A stretch of 64,000 bases of DNA, taken from assembly GCF_000422625.1 (NCBI RefSeq), contig NZ_AUGK01000004.1, positions 1 to 64,000 of the forward strand, read 5' to 3'. Positions 16,225 through 25,620 of the stretch are shown here, piece after piece. This stretch comes from Adlercreutzia mucosicola DSM 19490 (lineage in GTDB: Bacteria > Actinomycetota > Coriobacteriia > Coriobacteriales > Eggerthellaceae). A model generated the notes under the pieces. It searched no databases, had not been told where the DNA came from, and saw nothing but the letters and a program-made list of their open reading frames with translations. A program made the translations under genes and the position numbers. Positions within the stretch are counted from its first letter, which is position 1; each line of letters starts with the position of its first letter.

Positions 16225-19200
16225 ATGAAGGCCTTCAACAAGGATATTGCGCGGTCGATCCGTCACTCGCTCGGTCGCTTTATCGCCATTGCCGCCATCG
16301 TGGCCCTGGGCACGGGTTTCTACGCGGGCCTGCGCATGACGGCTCCCGACATGAAGATGGCCGCCGACGCCTACTACGACGGCACCTCGCTCATGGACAT
16401 CCGCGTGGTGTCCACCCTGGGCCTTACCGACGAGGACATCGAGGCGTTGCGCCAGGTGGATGGCGTGGCCCACGTGATGGCCGCCTACTCGGCCGATGTG
16501 CTGGCCAGCTTGAACGGCGACCAGTACGTGATGCGCGTCCATTCCCTGCCCGCTACCGCGGCTGCAAGCCAGAAGGGCGACGGGGCGGCCATCGTCTCCG
16601 ACGACGGCGACTACCTCAACCGGCTCGATCTGGTGGAGGGCCGCTGGCCCGAGGCGCCGGGGGAGTGCGTCGTGTTCAACGACAAGGTGATGAGCGGGCC
16701 GGCTGCCCTGGGCGACACCATCACCGTGGATACGACGGTGGGCGACGTGGACGACACGCTGTCACGCACCGAGTTCACCATTGTGGGGCGCGTGCATTCG
16801 CCGCTCTACGTCAGCTCCACCGCCATGGGCACCACTACCATCGGGTCGGGCACCATCCAGCAGTTCATGTACGTGCTGCCCGAGGACTTCAGTCCCGATT
16901 TGCCCTACGTGGAGGCCTACCTCACCGTGGACGGAGCCGCCGAGCTGCCGGCCGACAGCGCGGCCTACGAGCAGCGCGTCGGGGAAGTGGTGGACGCCAT
17001 CGAGGCCATCGCTCCCGAGCGCGAGGAGGCGCGCGTGGTCGGCCTGCAGGCCGAGGCCCAGGTCGAGCTGGACAAGGCCCGCATAGAATACGAGAACGAA
17101 GAGCTGAGGGCCCAGACCGAGCTGGGCGACGCCCGCGCTCAGCTGGACGAGGCGAAGGCCGAGCTTGACGAGGGGCAGCGCAAGCTGGATGCCGCTGCGG
17201 CCACGTTGGGCCAGAGCGAGCGCAAGATCAAAGACGGCGAGAAAGAGTACATCCAGGGCGGCGAGGAGCTGAAGAACCGTCGCGCCGAGACCGAGACCCA
17301 GTTCGCCGAGGCCCAGGTCGCCATCGACGCCAACGAGGCCAACCTGGCCGAGGCTCAGGCGGCCCTGCCCGGTTTGCAGGAATCCCTGGCCCAGGTGACG
17401 GCGGCGCTCGCGAATCCCGGCCTGCCCGCCGACCAGCGCGCGCAACTCGAAGCCCAGAAGACCGAGCTGGAAGCGGCCATTGCCGATATCGAGCAGGCCG
17501 CGGTGGCTCTGGACGAGGCCAAGCAGAGCATGGCCACCGAGCGCGCCCGCGCCGATGAGTACCTCGCCGTCGCCCAGCGCCAGCTGGACACGGCCAAGCT
17601 GGACATCGAAGAGGGTAAGAAGCGCCTGGAAGAGGGCCGTGCTGAGTACGAGCAGGCCAAGGCCGACCTGGAAGCGGGCCGTGCCGAGTACGAGCAGGGC
17701 GTGGCCGACTACGACGTGGCGGCTACCGAGGCCAACGAACAGCTGGACGCCGCCGAGCGCGAGCTGGCCGAGGCCCAGGAGAAGATCAACGACATCGAGC
17801 CGCCCGACTGGCTCGTCATGGACCGCGCCAAGAACTTCGGGCTGGTCAGCTTCGAGAACGACACCGAGCGCATCGATGCCATCGCATCGTTTTTCCCCTT
17901 CATCTTCTTCTTGGTGGCCGCCCTCGTGGCCCTGACCACCATGACGCGCATGGTAGAGGAAGAGCGCATGCTCATCGGCACCTTCAAGGCTCTGGGCTAC
18001 TCGCGCGGGCGCATCACGTCGAAGTACCTGCTGTACGCCGCCCTGGCCGCGGGTGTGGGCAGCGTGGTGGGCATCGCCGTGCTGTCGCAGGTGCTGCCCT
18101 GGGTGATCATGGAGGCTTACTCCATTGTGTACTACGTGCCCCGCGGCGCCATGCCCGTAGACGCCGGCATCGCGGCCGCCGCGGCCGGCTTCGGCGTGGG
18201 CATCACGCTTCTGGCCACCTGGGCCGCCGCCGCGGCCACCCTGCGGGAGAGCCCTGCGGCGCTGATGCGGCCGCCGGCGCCGAAGGCCGGCAAGCGCATC
18301 CTCTTGGAGCGCATCGGGCCGGTGTGGCGGCGCCTGTCGTTCTCGTGGAAGGTCACCTTCCGCAACATCTTCCGCTACAAGCGCCGCCTGTTCATGACCT
18401 GCGTGGGCATCGCCGGCTGCACGGCCCTGCTGCTGACGGGCCTGGGGCTGCAGAACTCCATCAACGACATCATCGACGTGCAGTACGGCGAGCTGGTGGA
18501 CTACAACGTGGTCATCTCCGAGAAGGACGGCGCCACCGAGTCGGAGCGGGCCGAGGCCGCCGCGCTCATGGATGACAAGGCCGTGCTGCCCGTGAGCGTG
18601 CGGGCCACCGAGGAATCGATGATCGCCCAGGGCGCCGACGGCACCGAGGCCATGACCACCATCGTGGCCCCCGACGATTCGCTGGCCTTCGAGGGCCTGT
18701 GGACCTTCCGCACGCGCACTGGCCACGAAACGGTACCGCTGACCAACGACGGTGCCGTGATCACCGAGAAGCTGGCATCGAAGTTGGGCCTTGCGGTGGG
18801 GGGCACGCTCACCTTTGCCGAGCAGGACGATTTGGGCAATGCCACGGCGAAGACCTTCGAGGTGCCCGTGGCGGGCATCATCGAGAACTACATCGGCGAC
18901 TACGCCTTCATGACCCCGGCCACCTTCGAGCGCGTCTTCGGGAAGGAGCCGACGAACCTGACGGTGTACGCCCAGGCCACAAGCGATGAGGGGCAGCGCC
19001 AGGCTTTAAGCGATGCCCTGCGGGCCACGGGCGCGGTGGACACGGTGGCCTACAACGACGAGATCATCGCCTCCTACAAGCAGATGCTGCGGTCGGTGAA
19101 CATGGTCGTGGTGGTGCTCGTGGTGGCCGCGGCGGCGCTTGCGTTCATCGTGCTGTACAACCTCACGAACATCAACATTACCGAGCGAGCGCGCGAGATC

Positions 19201-19497
19201 GCCACGCTGAAGGTGCTGGGATTCACGCCCCACGAGGTGAATGCCTACATCTTCCGCGAGATCGTGCTGCTGACGATACTGGGAGCCGTGGTGGGCCTGG
19301 GGCTCGGCGTGGTGCTGGAGAGTTTCGTGGTGGTCACGGCCGAGGTGGACCAGGTGATGTTCGGCCGCACGATTCACTGGCCCAGCTACGGAATCGCCTT
19401 CGCCCTGACCATGGTGTTCACCGCTATCGTCATGCTGGTCATGCGTCCCAAGCTGGCCAAGATCGATATGGTGGAGAGTTTGAAGTCCAACGAGTAG
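16225..19497 (+). CDS. FtsX-family ABC transporter permease with a long extracytoplasmic coiled coil
   Basis: A 1,090-residue permease starting at ATG 16225. It has TM1 (~15-37), an extracytoplasmic domain (~40-270), a long Glu/Ala/Lys-rich coiled coil (~275-530) with internal repeats such as EGRAEYEQ, then three TM segments (~555-685). A second FtsX half follows with TM near ~725-745, an extracytoplasmic domain, and three terminal TM segments. Two FtsX domains in one chain mean a single protein can pair with the ATPase dimer. The coiled coil resembles the tethers of exporters that span a thick envelope. Substrate is unknown: antimicrobial peptide, lipoprotein or cell-wall hydrolase control are possible. 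Confidence 0.9.
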   Translation: MKAFNKDIARSIRHSLGRFIAIAAIVALGTGFYAGLRMTAPDMKMAADAYYDGTSLMDIRVVSTLGLTDEDIEALRQVDGVAHVMAAYSADVLASLNGDQYVMRVHSLPATAAASQKGDGAAIVSDDGDYLNRLDLVEGRWPEAPGECVVFNDKVMSGPAALGDTITVDTTVGDVDDTLSRTEFTIVGRVHSPLYVSSTAMGTTTIGSGTIQQFMYVLPEDFSPDLPYVEAYLTVDGAAELPADSAAYEQRVGEVVDAIEAIAPEREEARVVGLQAEAQVELDKARIEYENEELRAQTELGDARAQLDEAKAELDEGQRKLDAAAATLGQSERKIKDGEKEYIQGGEELKNRRAETETQFAEAQVAIDANEANLAEAQAALPGLQESLAQVTAALANPGLPADQRAQLEAQKTELEAAIADIEQAAVALDEAKQSMATERARADEYLAVAQRQLDTAKLDIEEGKKRLEEGRAEYEQAKADLEAGRAEYEQGVADYDVAATEANEQLDAAERELAEAQEKINDIEPPDWLVMDRAKNFGLVSFENDTERIDAIASFFPFIFFLVAALVALTTMTRMVEEERMLIGTFKALGYSRGRITSKYLLYAALAAGVGSVVGIAVLSQVLPWVIMEAYSIVYYVPRGAMPVDAGIAAAAAGFGVGITLLATWAAAAATLRESPAALMRPPAPKAGKRILLERIGPVWRRLSFSWKVTFRNIFRYKRRLFMTCVGIAGCTALLLTGLGLQNSINDIIDVQYGELVDYNVVISEKDGATESERAEAAALMDDKAVLPVSVRATEESMIAQGADGTEAMTTIVAPDDSLAFEGLWTFRTRTGHETVPLTNDGAVITEKLASKLGLAVGGTLTFAEQDDLGNATAKTFEVPVAGIIENYIGDYAFMTPATFERVFGKEPTNLTVYAQATSDEGQRQALSDALRATGAVDTVAYNDEIIASYKQMLRSVNMVVVVLVVAAAALAFIVLYNLTNINITERAREIATLKVLGFTPHEVNAYIFREIVLLTILGAVVGLGLGVVLESFVVVTAEVDQVMFGRTIHWPSYGIAFALTMVFTAIVMLVMRPKLAKIDMVESLKSNE

Positions 19498-19532
19498 AGG
19501 GACGGGCGCCCCACAATTGAGGGGGCGACCCT

Positions 19533-19558
19533 GTAGGGGCGGGCTTTAGCCCGCCCGC
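19533..19558 (+). repeat. REP-like palindrome, copy 3
   Basis: GTAGGGGCGGGC-TTTA-GCCCGCCCGC lies between the convergent permease and radical SAM genes. It may also serve as a bidirectional transcription end. Confidence 0.7.
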
Positions 19559-19574
19559 GACCGAGGTGGCCCCC

Positions 19575-20207
19575 TTACTTCGTGATCTTGCCCTGCTCGA
19601 CCCACCGACGGATGCGGTAGGTCACGCCCAGCTCGTCGCAGATGGCCCGGCAGGCGGCCTCTTCTTCGGGGGTGAGGGTGGTTTCCACGGTGGTCATGGT
19701 CACGTCGGGCACATAGCGGCGGACCTCACGGGCGAAATCCAGCATGGCGGGGAAGGCCTCCGCGCCGAATCGGCTGCGCGTGAGCTCGGCGTAGCGGACG
19801 GGATTCGGCGTGTTCAGCGAGATGGACACTGCGTCCACCAGCCCCGCGAACTCCGGCGCGATGTCACGCCCGTTAATGAGCGAGCCCTGGCCGTTGGTGT
19901 TCACGCGCACGGGCAGCCCGTAGGTCTCCTTCACATAGGCGGCCACCTGCTTCAGCGCCTCCCAGGCCTCGGTGGGCTCGCCGAAGCCGCAGAAGACCAC
20001 TTCGTCGTAGCGGCTCATATCGAACTTCGCGAACTCGTCGCGCACTTCCTCGAACGTGGGCTCGCGTTCAAGCCACAGGCTGTCCGATCCGCACACGCCC
20101 TCGCCCTGGCTGCGCAGGCAGAATGTGCAGCGGCACGAGCAGCGGTTCGTCAGGTTCACGTACAGGCCGTCATACACCTCGTACAGCATGGTCATGGCGC
20201 GTGTCAT
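19575..20207 (-). CDS. Radical SAM protein, TatD-linked type
   Basis: A 210-residue compact radical SAM enzyme. The [4Fe-4S] motif is CSCRCTFC (CxxxCxxC with Cys at ~23, 27 and 30), followed by the SAM-binding FCGFGEPTE (GGE-like). It resembles the small family often linked with TatD genes (the TatD-linked radical SAM group). Here tatD lies 10 kb away. The reaction is unknown. The start at 20207 follows AAGGAG. It lies 46 bases downstream of the pyridoxal kinase gene on the same strand and probably shares its transcript. Confidence 0.82.
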   Translation of the reverse strand: MTRAMTMLYEVYDGLYVNLTNRCSCRCTFCLRSQGEGVCGSDSLWLEREPTFEEVRDEFAKFDMSRYDEVVFCGFGEPTEAWEALKQVAAYVKETYGLPVRVNTNGQGSLINGRDIAPEFAGLVDAVSISLNTPNPVRYAELTRSRFGAEAFPAMLDFAREVRRYVPDVTMTTVETTLTPEEEAACRAICDELGVTYRIRRWVEQGKITK

Positions 20208-20253
20208 AGCTGTGTCTCCTTCGGCTTCTCCTCATCCAACGGATTGTCTCTGG

Positions 20254-21081
20254 CTAGTCCAATTCCCGAATAACTTCCTCGAAGGCCACCCCGTCGGTTA
20301 CGGGAATGCCCAGCTGCGCCGAGCGCTCGATGCAGCGCCCGATGAACGCGGCGGCCTTCTCCACCGACGTCGGCAGCGGCACGCCATTCACCGCGTCGGC
20401 GGCGATGATGGCCGCGAACACGTCTCCCGTGCCCGAGCGGTCGCCGCCGCACTGGGGCGTGGCCACGGTGAAGGTGCCGCGTCCGCGCTCGTAGCCCACG
20501 TTCACCACCTGCCCGTCGCGCACGTTGCCGGTAATCACCACGCGCGCCGGCCCCATGGCGGCCACGCGCTCGGCCAGCTCTTCCACTTCGGCCAAGGTGG
20601 CGCCGGTGCGGTAGGGCTCGCCCAGCAGGATGCAGGCTTCGGTCAGGTTCGGTGTCACGATGTCGGCGCGGGCCACCAGCTCGCCCATGCGCGCGCACAT
20701 CTCGGGTGTGTAGGTGGCGTAGGGGCGCCCGTAATCGCCCATCACCGGATCGACCACCACCACGGTACCGTCCGTCGCGAATTCGCGGATGAACCCGTCG
20801 ACGATGGCGATCTGGTCGGCCGAGCCGAGGAATCCCGTGCAGATGCCCGCGAACTGCAGGCCCAACTTGCGCCATTCGGCGATGTGCGCGTCCATGTGCG
20901 CGGTGAAATCCTGGATGCTGAAGCTGTCGAACATGGTGTGGTTGGAAAGCACCGCCGTGGGCAGCGGGCAGCACTGCACGCCCAGATGCGAGATGATCGG
21001 CAGCTGCACGGCCACCGAGCAACGGCCGAAGCCGGTGTAGTCGTTCACGAGGGCGATCTTCTTTTGTCGGTTGTGCGGCAC
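20254..21081 (-). CDS. pdxY: Pyridoxal/pyridoxamine kinase (PdxY/PdxK-like)
   Basis: A 275-residue ribokinase-fold kinase starting at GTG 21081 behind GAAGGGAGG. Features of the pyridoxamine kinase group are IALVNDYTGFGRCSVA at the N-terminus (substrate pocket), VVDPVMGDYGRPY, TPNLTEACILLG, and the catalytic anion-hole GGDRSGTGDVFAA with Asp about residue 230. The role is salvage of B6 vitamers to pyridoxal 5'-phosphate, the cofactor of the NifS-like enzyme and others. A hydroxymethylpyrimidine kinase is the main alternative. Confidence 0.85.
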   Translation of the reverse strand: MPHNRQKKIALVNDYTGFGRCSVAVQLPIISHLGVQCCPLPTAVLSNHTMFDSFSIQDFTAHMDAHIAEWRKLGLQFAGICTGFLGSADQIAIVDGFIREFATDGTVVVVDPVMGDYGRPYATYTPEMCARMGELVARADIVTPNLTEACILLGEPYRTGATLAEVEELAERVAAMGPARVVITGNVRDGQVVNVGYERGRGTFTVATPQCGGDRSGTGDVFAAIIAADAVNGVPLPTSVEKAAAFIGRCIERSAQLGIPVTDGVAFEEVIRELD

Positions 21082-21489
21082 GGGGCCTCCCTTCGGGGCG
21101 ATGCCCTTTTCTGCTTTCTTAGGGGGTGCCTCCCATCATAGGCTTTGATGTTGCCCTGGGGTTTCGAAATTCTTCGGCGTTGGGAGGCCGTCCGCCAACG
21201 GCAGAGGCGGGGGCTCCGTGCGGCTGGTTGTCAGGCAGGGGGCGATTATGGGGCCGGGAAGGTCGCCAGGCCAGGGAGGACTGGTTTTCGTGGGGGCAGC
21301 CTTCAGGGCCGCCTGCGGTTGAGGGCGTTCCGCATCTGACGGCTCCTCTTAAGAATTCGGAAAGATTCTCCTAAGGAAAACTAAGGATTCCGAGTATGGT
21401 GATTAATCTTTGGGTTTCATAGGCTATGGTTAGGCCTCAAAAGGGCTGCTCCTAGGGGGAATGTCAATAAAATAAGAGGAGGGTACGCT
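21082..21489. promoter_or_regulatory. Upstream regulatory region of respiratory cassette 1
   Basis: About 400 bases between divergent genes. A hairpin (GTTGG with CCAAC, ~21180-21200) lies near the kinase. The AT-rich 21350-21480 part holds an inverted pair TCGGAA (21357-21362) and TTCCGA (21388-21393), enclosing two CTAAGGA direct repeats ten bases apart (21371 and 21381). It is a likely binding site for the cassette's regulator. No gene is seen. Confidence 0.5.
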
Positions 21490-24135
21490 ATGACGAATTA
21501 TCTCGAAAAAGTACGTGAAACGTCAGCGATGAGCCGCCGTAACTTCATAAAGGCGAGTGCCGCGGCCACGGCCGCTCTGACGGCGACGGGTCTTACGGGT
21601 TGCGCGAACCAGGTGAAGACGGCCGATACGGGCGAGGCCGGCCCGAACGTGGGCTCGGATGGCCGCAACCTGGTGGACGGCACCTGGGTGAGCGCCGCGT
21701 GCTGGCACAACTGCGGCGGTCGCTGTGTGAACAAGGTGCTCGTGCAGGACGGCGTCGTGGTGCGCCAGAAGACCGACGACACCCACGAGGATAGCTATGA
21801 CCATCCCCAGATGCGCGGCTGCGGACGCGGCCGCTCCCAACGCCAGCAGGTGTTCTCGGCCGATCGCCTGAAGTACCCCATGAAGCGCAAACACTGGGAG
21901 CCGCTCACCGGCGGCGACAAGAGCCTGCGCGGCATCGATGAGTGGGAGCGCATCAGCTGGGATGAAGCCCTCACCTACGTGGCCGATGAGATCAAACATG
22001 TGATGGACGCCTATGGCCCGCGAGCTATCTACTGTCCTGGCGGCGACGACATCTTTCGCACGCTTGCACTGAACGGCGGCTACACCTATTCCCACTCCAC
22101 GAGTTCGGTGGGCAACTGGGCGTGGTTGCACAACTATGGTTATGGCTTCATCGGCTTGGAGGGCAACGATCGCTATGATTTGTTCAACAGCGATTATGTG
22201 GTGATGTTCGGCAGCAATCCCGCATGGAGCTCGGCAGGCAATCCCAGCTGGTTCTACAAGCACCTTAAGGATGCCGGTGTGAAGTTCATCGCCATCGACC
22301 CTTTCTTCAACGACAGCTACGACTTGCTGGACGCGGAATGGATCCCCGTCTACCCTGGTTCGGATGCGGCGCTTCTGCTCGGTGTGGCCCATACCATGTT
22401 GGCAGAGGATGGCGAGAAGGGCCTTATCGATTGGGATTTTCTGCACACCTATGCGTCGGGTTTCGATGCGGAATCGATGCCCGAGGGGGCCGATCCCAAG
22501 GAGAACTTCATGGATTACGTCCTGGGTACCTACGACGGGGTTCCCAAGACAGCCGAATGGGCGACCGAGCATTGCGGGGCTGCGCCCGAGGCTATCCGCA
22601 AGCTTGCCGAAGTGATGGGCAAGGCCAACAACGTCAATTTATTCTCGGCTTTCGCGCCGGGACGCATTATCAACGCCGAGTACTTCCCGGCTATCTTCGC
22701 CACGGTGGGACTCATGGGCGGTCATATCGGCAAGCCGGGTAACAGTGTGACAACCTCCTCCAATTCATGGGCGGCCAACTCGCGCACCGATATGTTCGTG
22801 GCGGGGCAAACGGGACTTGAGCCGTTGCCGAACCCCATTGACGACATGATCAACGACGTGGACGCATGGGACGCCATTTTGGAAGGAAAGTACCTGCACA
22901 CGGGCATGACCTATCTCTTCCAGCCAGGTGAGGTGCGCGACATCGATATCCATATCATCTACCACGGTGGCCTGAATGGCGGTAGCGTCGGTACCGAGGT
23001 ATGCAGCTTGCAGACGAAGCCGAACCTCAACAAGGGCATTGAGGTGCATCGCAAAGTCGATTTCGTCGTTACCCAGGCCTACACCTACAACACCGATGCG
23101 CGCTATTCCGACATCGTGCTGCCGGTGACCACGGAATGGGAGCGCGAGGGTCGTTTGTTCAACTACCAGAAAGAGGCGATGATCGCTTACGGAAAGGTGT
23201 GCGAGCCTCTCTTCGAGGCGAAGAGCGACCAGCAGGTGGCTCGCGAGCTGGCGGAGAAGCTGGGCTTGAATCCCGATGACGCCTTCCCCATCAGCGAGAA
23301 GCAGCAGTACTTCAATCAGCTGGCTACAGCCGCCTTGCTGGACGAAACGGGCACGCCGCAGCCTGTGGCCACGATCACCCAGGAGGATATCGATGCCTGG
23401 GGCGTGGAAGGGACGCCTCAAGAGGGGCTGATCCCCCTGCAGCAATGGATCGACCAGGGCGTGTTCTCGGTGCCGCGCTCCAAGGACGACGCCTATGCTG
23501 CCTGCATCGGCTACGCTGCGTTCATCGAAGACCCCGTGGCCAATCCGCGTCCCACAGCGAGCGGTAAGTTCGAGATCTACTCGCCGACGGTGCGCGATAT
23601 GTTCGCGAGCACGACGCGGGAGAACGGCGTTGCCTCGGCCACGCCAGTGTGGCAGCCTATTCTCGATGGCTATGAGGGCTCCTTCGCCAATTGGGAAACG
23701 AAGGAAAAGGGCCCGTACCCCTACATTGTGTACAACCCCCATTACCTGCGTCGATCCCATTCCACCTTCGACAATGTGGGCTGGCTGCGCAACGCGTGGG
23801 CCCATCCGGTGTACATCAGCGCTCAGGATGCCCGGGAGAAGGGTATTGCCGACGGCGACACGGTAATCCTGTGGAACGACAACGGCAAGACCTTGCGCCC
23901 CGCTTGCGTGACCGAGCGCTTGATGCCCGGCGTGGTGGGGTTGCCCCACGGCGGCTGGGTCGACATCGACGAGGAGACGGGCATCGATCGCGGTGGTGCC
24001 GACAATATCTTGTGCGGCTCGCACACCAGCGTGTCCGGCGTTATCGGCTGGAACTCCTGCCTGATCGATTTCGCGAAGTACGATGGCGAGCCTTTGATGG
24101 CTGACATCGAAAAGCCGCAGACGGTTATCTTCTAA
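21490..24135 (+). CDS. Tat-exported molybdopterin oxidoreductase, DMSO reductase family (cassette 1)
   Basis: An 881-residue catalytic subunit. The Tat signal is SRRNFIKA at ~15-22 followed by a hydrophobic stretch ending in TGLTGCA, so a lipoprotein-like Cys is present. The FS0 [4Fe-4S] cluster is bound by CWHNCGGRC and the later RGCGRG. Molybdopterin-binding motifs follow (ISWDEALTYVADEI, FGSNPAWSS, DIVLPVTTEWERE, and the C-terminal dinucleotide-binding domain). A candidate molybdenum Ser lies in STSSVG (~residue 207). The protein closely resembles the cassette 2 enzyme. It acts outside the membrane as a terminal reductase or dehydroxylase with the ferredoxin encoded next. Substrate cannot be read from sequence: sulfoxides, N-oxides and catechols are candidates. 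The start follows AGGAGGG. Confidence 0.93.
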   Translation: MTNYLEKVRETSAMSRRNFIKASAAATAALTATGLTGCANQVKTADTGEAGPNVGSDGRNLVDGTWVSAACWHNCGGRCVNKVLVQDGVVVRQKTDDTHEDSYDHPQMRGCGRGRSQRQQVFSADRLKYPMKRKHWEPLTGGDKSLRGIDEWERISWDEALTYVADEIKHVMDAYGPRAIYCPGGDDIFRTLALNGGYTYSHSTSSVGNWAWLHNYGYGFIGLEGNDRYDLFNSDYVVMFGSNPAWSSAGNPSWFYKHLKDAGVKFIAIDPFFNDSYDLLDAEWIPVYPGSDAALLLGVAHTMLAEDGEKGLIDWDFLHTYASGFDAESMPEGADPKENFMDYVLGTYDGVPKTAEWATEHCGAAPEAIRKLAEVMGKANNVNLFSAFAPGRIINAEYFPAIFATVGLMGGHIGKPGNSVTTSSNSWAANSRTDMFVAGQTGLEPLPNPIDDMINDVDAWDAILEGKYLHTGMTYLFQPGEVRDIDIHIIYHGGLNGGSVGTEVCSLQTKPNLNKGIEVHRKVDFVVTQAYTYNTDARYSDIVLPVTTEWEREGRLFNYQKEAMIAYGKVCEPLFEAKSDQQVARELAEKLGLNPDDAFPISEKQQYFNQLATAALLDETGTPQPVATITQEDIDAWGVEGTPQEGLIPLQQWIDQGVFSVPRSKDDAYAACIGYAAFIEDPVANPRPTASGKFEIYSPTVRDMFASTTRENGVASATPVWQPILDGYEGSFANWETKEKGPYPYIVYNPHYLRRSHSTFDNVGWLRNAWAHPVYISAQDAREKGIADGDTVILWNDNGKTLRPACVTERLMPGVVGLPHGGWVDIDEETGIDRGGADNILCGSHTSVSGVIGWNSCLIDFAKYDGEPLMADIEKPQTVIF

Positions 24136-24151
24136 GAAGGGGTGAGCATAC

Positions 24152-24727
24152 ATGCGACAGGGCTTTTACTATAACGAGGAGAACTGCACGGGGTGCCGCG
24201 CCTGCCAGATAGCGTGCTGCGACAAGAATGACCTGAGTGCCGATGTGACGTTTCGCCAGGTGAGCAGTTTCGAGACGGGCGCGTTCCCTCAGGCGCGCGG
24301 CTTCCACTATTCACTGACCTGCAACCATTGCGAGAGTCCCGCCTGTGTTGAGGTGTGCCCCAACGAGGCCATGTACATCGACGAGGAAGACGGCACGGTG
24401 CAGCACGATGACAGCAAGTGCATCGGGTGCCAGTACTGCGCGAACGCTTGCCCTTACGGGGTGCCGCGCTACATCGAGGAGATTTCTCTGACCCACAAGT
24501 GCGATGGCTGCATCACGTTGCGCCGCAACGGCGAGCAGCCGGCGTGCGTGGCCATCTGTCCCATGCGGGCGTTGGAGTTCGGCGATATCGATGAGCTGCG
24601 GGCGGCCCACCCCGACGGGGTGGACAAGATCAGCGTGCTGCCCGATCCGTCCCAGACGACACCGTCGATCGTGATCACGCCGCGCAAGGCCGCGCTGGAG
24701 AATGGCTATCGCACTGTTGTGCTGTAG
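24152..24727 (+). CDS. Four-cluster ferredoxin subunit, DmsB-like (cassette 1)
   Basis: A 191-residue electron-transfer subunit with 16 cluster cysteines in four groups: CTGCRACQIAC, CNHCESPACVEVC, CIGCQYCANAC, and CDGC with CVAIC. It has no signal peptide, so it should be exported together with the Tat-bearing catalytic subunit. It starts 16 bases after the catalytic gene. No DmsC/NrfD membrane anchor is encoded in the cassette, so quinol oxidation must use an anchor encoded elsewhere or another donor. Confidence 0.95.
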   Translation: MRQGFYYNEENCTGCRACQIACCDKNDLSADVTFRQVSSFETGAFPQARGFHYSLTCNHCESPACVEVCPNEAMYIDEEDGTVQHDDSKCIGCQYCANACPYGVPRYIEEISLTHKCDGCITLRRNGEQPACVAICPMRALEFGDIDELRAAHPDGVDKISVLPDPSQTTPSIVITPRKAALENGYRTVVL

Positions 24728-24752
24728 GAGGGCGCGTTCGAGCGAAGTAAAT

Positions 24753-24780
24753 GCTGCGGCGTCGCCATCGGCGCCGCAGC
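24753..24780 (+). terminator. Hairpin between ferredoxin and chaperone genes
   Basis: GCTGCGGCG and CGCCGCAGC form a perfect 9-bp stem. No T-run follows, so it may reduce rather than stop transcription into torD, or act in mRNA processing. Confidence 0.45.
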
Positions 24781-24787
24781 TGGTAGA

Positions 24788-24795
24788 GGGGGGGG
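24788..24795 (+). repeat. G8 homopolymer at the ribosome binding site of the chaperone gene
   Basis: Eight G lie 9-16 bases upstream of the chaperone ATG at 24804 and probably serve as its ribosome binding site. Slippage here would change spacing and translation rate. Confidence 0.6.
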
Positions 24796-24803
24796 TGTGA
24801 ACG

Positions 24804-25592
24804 ATGCACAACGACGAAGCGGTGAAGTCCCTGCTCCAGAACCGTCGGTTCCTGTACGAGCTGCTGTTCCGCGTGTTCGCCGCCGAGCCCGACGAGGCGC
24901 TGCTGGCTGTGCTGCGCGACGATCACGTGGTGGGGGAATGCGCGTATTTGGATGATGCGGTGATCGAGGAAGCCGGCGCAGGTGGAGACGCGGCGTGCGG
25001 CGAGGGCGTCGCGGCCGCGGGGGACGCTTCCGGGGATGCTGGTGCGGCTGGCGCTGCCTGTGGCACGGCTCTGGTCGAGGCTGCCCGCGCGGCGACCGTC
25101 GATGGCCTGCGCAGCGAGTACACGCGTCAGTTCATCGGCCCGGCGTCGTTGCCCGCGCCGCCATGGGAGTCGGTCTTCCGGGCTCAGAAACCCGTGCTGT
25201 TCCAGGAGAGCACCCTGGCGGTGCGCGCCGCTTACCGTGCGGCCGGCTTCAAAGCCGCAGGCTATCCCCATGAAGCCGATGACCATCTGGCCACCGAGCT
25301 TAGCTTCATGGCCGCTCTGGCCGAGCAGACCCTGGCCGCGGCTGAGGGCACCGATGACTCCGATGGTTCCGGCACCGATGGCACCGCGGCCAGTGTCGAG
25401 CGCTTCGCTGTCCTGGTGGATGTCCAGCGGCGTTTTCTGGATGAGCATCTGCTGGTTTGGATCGATGAGTACGCTTTTCGCTTGACGGATGCTGCTGGGC
25501 CCCGTAGCGTATACGCTGCGGCGGCCTCGGTGGCCGCGCTCGTATGCCGGCGCGACAGCGACCTGCTCGCAGAGCTGGCTGCGCTTGACTGA
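24804..25592 (+). CDS. TorD/DmsD-family molybdoenzyme maturation chaperone
   Basis: A 262-residue all-helical chaperone that holds the Tat signal and apo-form of the cassette 1 enzyme until the cofactor is inserted. Family signatures are visible: YTRQFIGPASLPAPPWESVF, VLFQEST, and YPHEADDHLATELSFMAAL (residues ~110-170). Two Ala/Gly- or Asp/Gly-rich inserts (~50-80 and ~190-200) are not family features. It follows the ferredoxin gene and precedes the sensor kinase. Confidence 0.9.
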   Translation: MHNDEAVKSLLQNRRFLYELLFRVFAAEPDEALLAVLRDDHVVGECAYLDDAVIEEAGAGGDAACGEGVAAAGDASGDAGAAGAACGTALVEAARAATVDGLRSEYTRQFIGPASLPAPPWESVFRAQKPVLFQESTLAVRAAYRAAGFKAAGYPHEADDHLATELSFMAALAEQTLAAAEGTDDSDGSGTDGTAASVERFAVLVDVQRRFLDEHLLVWIDEYAFRLTDAAGPRSVYAAAASVAALVCRRDSDLLAELAALD

Positions 25593-25620
25593 CGGGTTAC
25601 CGGCATGCCAGGGGGGTGCT

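Noticed and set aside
21082-21489. Small open frames in the region before cassette 1
   Set aside because: They lack ribosome binding sites, and their Gly/Arg/Trp-rich composition is typical of chance frames in GC-rich DNA.
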